The notes under the pieces: generated by a model
The model's database searches: none
What the model saw: only the letters and a program-made list of their open reading frames with translations
What the model was told of the DNA's origin: nothing
Assembly (NCBI GenBank): GCA_035582835.1
Contig: JAYKAV010002419.1
Coordinates: 978,859-1,042,858 of the forward strand
Reading direction: 5' to 3'
DNA: 64,000 bases
From: Phoebastria nigripes
Taxonomy: Eukaryota > Chordata > Aves > Procellariiformes > Diomedeidae
Part shown: piece after piece, positions 60,761-64,000 of the stretch
Layout: the number at the start of each line of letters is the position of its first letter
Position numbering within the stretch: position 1 is the first letter of the stretch
Translations under genes and position numbers: made by a program

Positions 60761-63478
60761 GCAATAGTGAGCGAAAGAGAGGTGTAGCTGTGACTGGCTT
60801 CAGTGCCTGCAAAACCTGTGTAGGGCTAGTCTGTGTTGTAGAAAATACCTGGGATTGTACCTCAGGTTTGTATTAAAAAAGGGTATTTGGTTCTCTTGAA
60901 AGCAGGTTGTCTGGAAAATGTTATTATGTGTCAAGAATCTGAGCTTATTCCTTTGACTTCTGAGTTTTTATAAAAGGAGGGGTTTTTTTCCCCTCAGACT
61001 TGCAGCTTTAAAGGTTGGGATTCTGTGAGCAAACGCAAATCCACTAAAATACCCTGAGTTTGAGCTATATTCAAATGGATTCTCTGAGCTTTCTCTTACG
61101 GCTGAGTTTGAAGAAGGGGATCTGAAAAAACCAAACACATGCACCCAGGCTGTTGGCAGTATTTGGAGAGAAAGAAAAAGGCCGATTTCTGAGCTGGCTT
61201 TGTTGATTGAAATACAGCTCCAATGATTTGTATCCACTGAGGACTTGGCCTCATATGGTGAAAGGTAAAACACAGGCTTAACCTCTTGAAATCCTTCAGA
61301 AATATTTTCCCTTCCCCATTCAATTTGCTTGCAGTCAGCTTTTTTCCATGAAAATCAACTCAGTTGTGAAAAGCTCTTTTTCTAACACACCCCTCTCTAT
61401 GGCGTGTTAAGTAATGTCCTGACAATTTTATATTGTATAGTATATTGAAGACCAAATGAACAGCAGCCAAGAAGAAAGAGTGTGAATGAATGTATTACTT
61501 GAAACTAATGAAACTTCTTTGGAGTCCCTGATCAACGGTATATTAGCAGAAGTCGTTGAGAGAGCAGAAGTGGGATTCAGATTTTGTGCTTCACTGGAAT
61601 GGGAAGGAAAAACACTGTTTAAATTCCATTTTGCTTTACTATCTTGTCATTTGCTTAACAGTGTGGAAGATATTTGGTTGGGATGAATGGCACTTGTCAG
61701 CTGAATTTTTCATCTAGACACTTTAAATTAAGTTGGTGTTCAGGGTTTTGAGTCATAATTTGCACATCTTATGAAATACTGTCACTCATACCACCTATAA
61801 TGAAAAATACTCAGATACAGTGGTATAATTGTTCTCTGCTTAATCTGACCATTAACCTTTTATGCTTTTTACAAAATGATGATGAAATGCTAGTATTTCT
61901 TCTTGATTATAGGTGAGAATAAATAAGTGAGTGCTGTGCAGCAGTCATCAGAGGTACTGAGATTGGATTATGTTGGCATCCCCACAATGGTAGCTCTCCA
62001 GATCCTGTCCTAGATTCTTCCACTAAAACCCTGGGATGCATATGAAATACAAGTCCAGGGCTGGTCTGGAGAGCTGGCAACTAAATGTGCTGTTTTAGGC
62101 ACTCTGTAAGGCACAATTAGAGAGTCATAAGACCCACTTGATCAAATTGCTTTGGTATTTGGTTAAATTGAGCTCTATCTGGAATGGTTCAGAACTAGGT
62201 TAAAGCCAATNGTGCTTTTAAGTGCTGATTCAATGGAACTTCAGAATGTCCTTAAACTTGTGTAGATGTCATTGTGAACAGAGCAGCTTTTCTAAATTCT
62301 AAGTGAAGTGAGATGCAACAGGTAAAAAAACTCTGTTGTGAGTGATGACCCAAAATTCAGAGTCTGGGTAAGTGATATAAGCCAAGTGTTTCTCTCGTGA
62401 AATCTTTCTTGTTTGCAAAGGAGTAAGTACAGAGTAAAAATGACAGTAAGAAACTTAAATTCTTAAATCATGGCCATGTCTTTGCAGTGTGTCTGTGGCC
62501 TCAGTGAAGCTCCATCCCTCTACTTCCCTCTGGGATAACAGCATGAGTGTCTTTCACTGTCTTCCAAGTTGTTTTTATCTCTGGTATACACGTGACTGTA
62601 CTTAGTCCCCTTGCTCAGGAAATGCTGGTTACGTGACTGAATTATGCTCATGATTTGCCTTCTTTTCAGGTGAGGAGAGAGCTTCGTTCTCCCTGCACTT
62701 CCAGTGTGAGCCCTGTCCTGTGATCTGGAGAGGTGTCGTGAGCATAGCCACCAGCTTCTAAAGGTACTTTGCAATTATCTGTAGAAGTAACCTACTTAAT
62801 GACAACTGCTAAGAGACAAAGAAATGTGCCTGTGCATGTTGACATGTAACATGTAGGAGCCATTTTGTCCTTGAATAGTCAGCAAATATCAGCTGATTTT
62901 CCTTTCTTGTAAAGAACAACAACAGTAGGGGTCAGATCACAATGTGCTGTCTAGGCTCTAGCTTATCAAAGCTTGAGTAAAATCAGTGAATAATTAAGTT
63001 AGTTTTATATAAAACAGTGAGGGAAGTCTATATGGGAAACGTAGCCCTGTACTGGGCCAGAATCTCACGAATTAACAAATCTGACATATAACTCTTCTGT
63101 AGTGGTCAGGAACCATTTGTCTCCTTTGTGAAGAATAATGGTTTCCATTCCTCAAATGCAATCTACGTATGAGTTTTCACTGCAAAGATGAGTGAATTTT
63201 TGTTTTTCTTCTTTCTTTTTAAAAAACAAAACCAACCAAACAAACAAACCCCCAAAAAACCACCTGTGAAATATCTAGCCTGTATGTAGAATCCCAGTGG
63301 AGGTGAAGAAAGAGCTCTTAACTAAATGAGGTAAATCCCATGTAGGAAATATAAGCAACGATCTCATCTAGCTACACTGAAGTAAGAACTATATATACTC
63401 AGTCTCTGACAAGACTTTTGCTAGGAATTAGCTTTATCCTTACAGGATCGACTGGTGAACATGAAAGCTGTACTTCTG
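60761..63478. other. unique DNA, no gene recognised
   Basis: AT-rich DNA downstream of the CpG island. An A-rich CAAA/CCAA tract lies at about 63219-63262. No exon could be supported, although this is where one would be sought if the island drives a plus-strand transcript. Confidence 0.6.
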
Positions 63479-64000
63479 TGTCGTGGTTTAACCCTGGCAG
63501 CACCTGAATACCACGCAGCCGCTCGCTCACCCCCCCGCTCCGGTGGGATGGGGGAGAGAATCGGGAGGGCACGAGTAGGAAAACTTGCGGGTTGAGATAA
63601 AAACAGTTTACTAATTGAAATAAAACAAAGTAGAACTGTAATAATAACAGTGATAACAACAACAACAATATACAAAGCAGGCGATGCACAATGCAATTGC
63701 TAACCACCCGCCGAAACCGATGTGTGCCCGAAACGAGAGCCTGTTCCTGGGACCCAAAGCCCCCCCCACACCCTTAGTTTTTATACTGAGCATGACGTCG
63801 CATGGTATGGAATACCCCATTGGCCAGCTGGGTCAACCGCCCCGGCTATGCTCCCCCCGCCAGCTTCCCATGCACCTGGCCATGCACCTGCATGGGAGGC
63901 TGAAAAGTGCCCGGTGCAAGCACCACCCAGCAACACCCAAAACATCAATGGGCCATCAACGCTCCTATTATACCAACCCCAAAACACAGCACACACCCCC
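63479..64000 (-). mobile_element. ERV LTR, cut by window end
   Basis: The plus strand begins TGTCGTGGTTTAACCCTGGC at the U5 edge and follows the same family through the last base. About 50 bases to the U3 edge should lie beyond 64000. No primer-binding site adjoins the U5 edge, so 63479 is a true insertion border. The element is either a solo LTR or the 3' LTR of a minus-strand provirus extending right. It has a good TATA box (TATAAAA, plus strand 63779-63785) and a CRE with one CpG-type change (TGACGTCG at 63793). The expected duplication would copy TTCTG (63474-63478). Confidence 0.93.

Noticed and set aside
60282..60812. 176-codon minus-strand frame in the CpG island
   Set aside because: GC-rich, stop-poor sequence opens frames on both strands here. 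Composition is Pro/Arg/Ser-rich with no recognisable domain.

Overview
This window looks like non-coding DNA from a bird nuclear genome, either intergenic or inside long introns. The evidence is its repeat content. CR1 LINE copies lie in both orientations, many with the CR1 3' end made of short TCTATGAT/TCTGTGA-type repeats. There are also several copies of one endogenous-retrovirus LTR family whose antisense edge reads TGTTGTGGTTTAACCC. I recall that family as common in non-galliform birds, but this is memory, not a search. The DNA is otherwise AT-rich with frequent stops, and scattered single Ns suggest ambiguous assembly positions. I found no complete host protein-coding gene, no tRNA or rRNA gene, no CRISPR array and no bacterial features.

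Layout. Positions 1-14548 are mostly unique AT-rich DNA with one short CR1 tail (6033-6100). Positions 14549-18048 are a repeat cluster: a minus-strand CR1 with a nearly intact reverse-transcriptase frame, head to head with a plus-strand CR1 that is split by a solo LTR with a perfect 5-bp target duplication. Positions 18049-37131 are mostly unique, with an old CR1 (21243-21433), an internally deleted CR1 (32944-33170) and a 268-nt pure pyrimidine tract (33381-33648). At 37132-38092 lies a different LTR-like element with a cluster of Ns. Older CR1 pieces follow at 41060-41555, 45805-45941, 47100-48140 and 52868-52983. A promoter-like CpG island lies at 60060-60760, and another LTR of the main family is cut by the window end (63479-64000).

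The most unusual object is at 49140-50560. Two LTRs of the same family sit in opposite orientations around a primer-binding site and an antisense fragment of retroviral reverse transcriptase. The whole 1,421-bp unit is bounded by one 5-bp target-site duplication (ATATG), so it appears to have integrated as a single molecule with two U3 ends. A 7-nt microhomology between the primer-binding site and the pol sequence at the inversion junction suggests it arose by template switching or mis-priming during reverse transcription. All retroviral pieces here are fragmentary and cannot encode a complete protein.

A few minus-strand open segments have good splice-like borders (958-1117, 13169-13283, 20443-20655). 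They are listed as low-confidence exon candidates only, because such matches are expected by chance in 64 kb.
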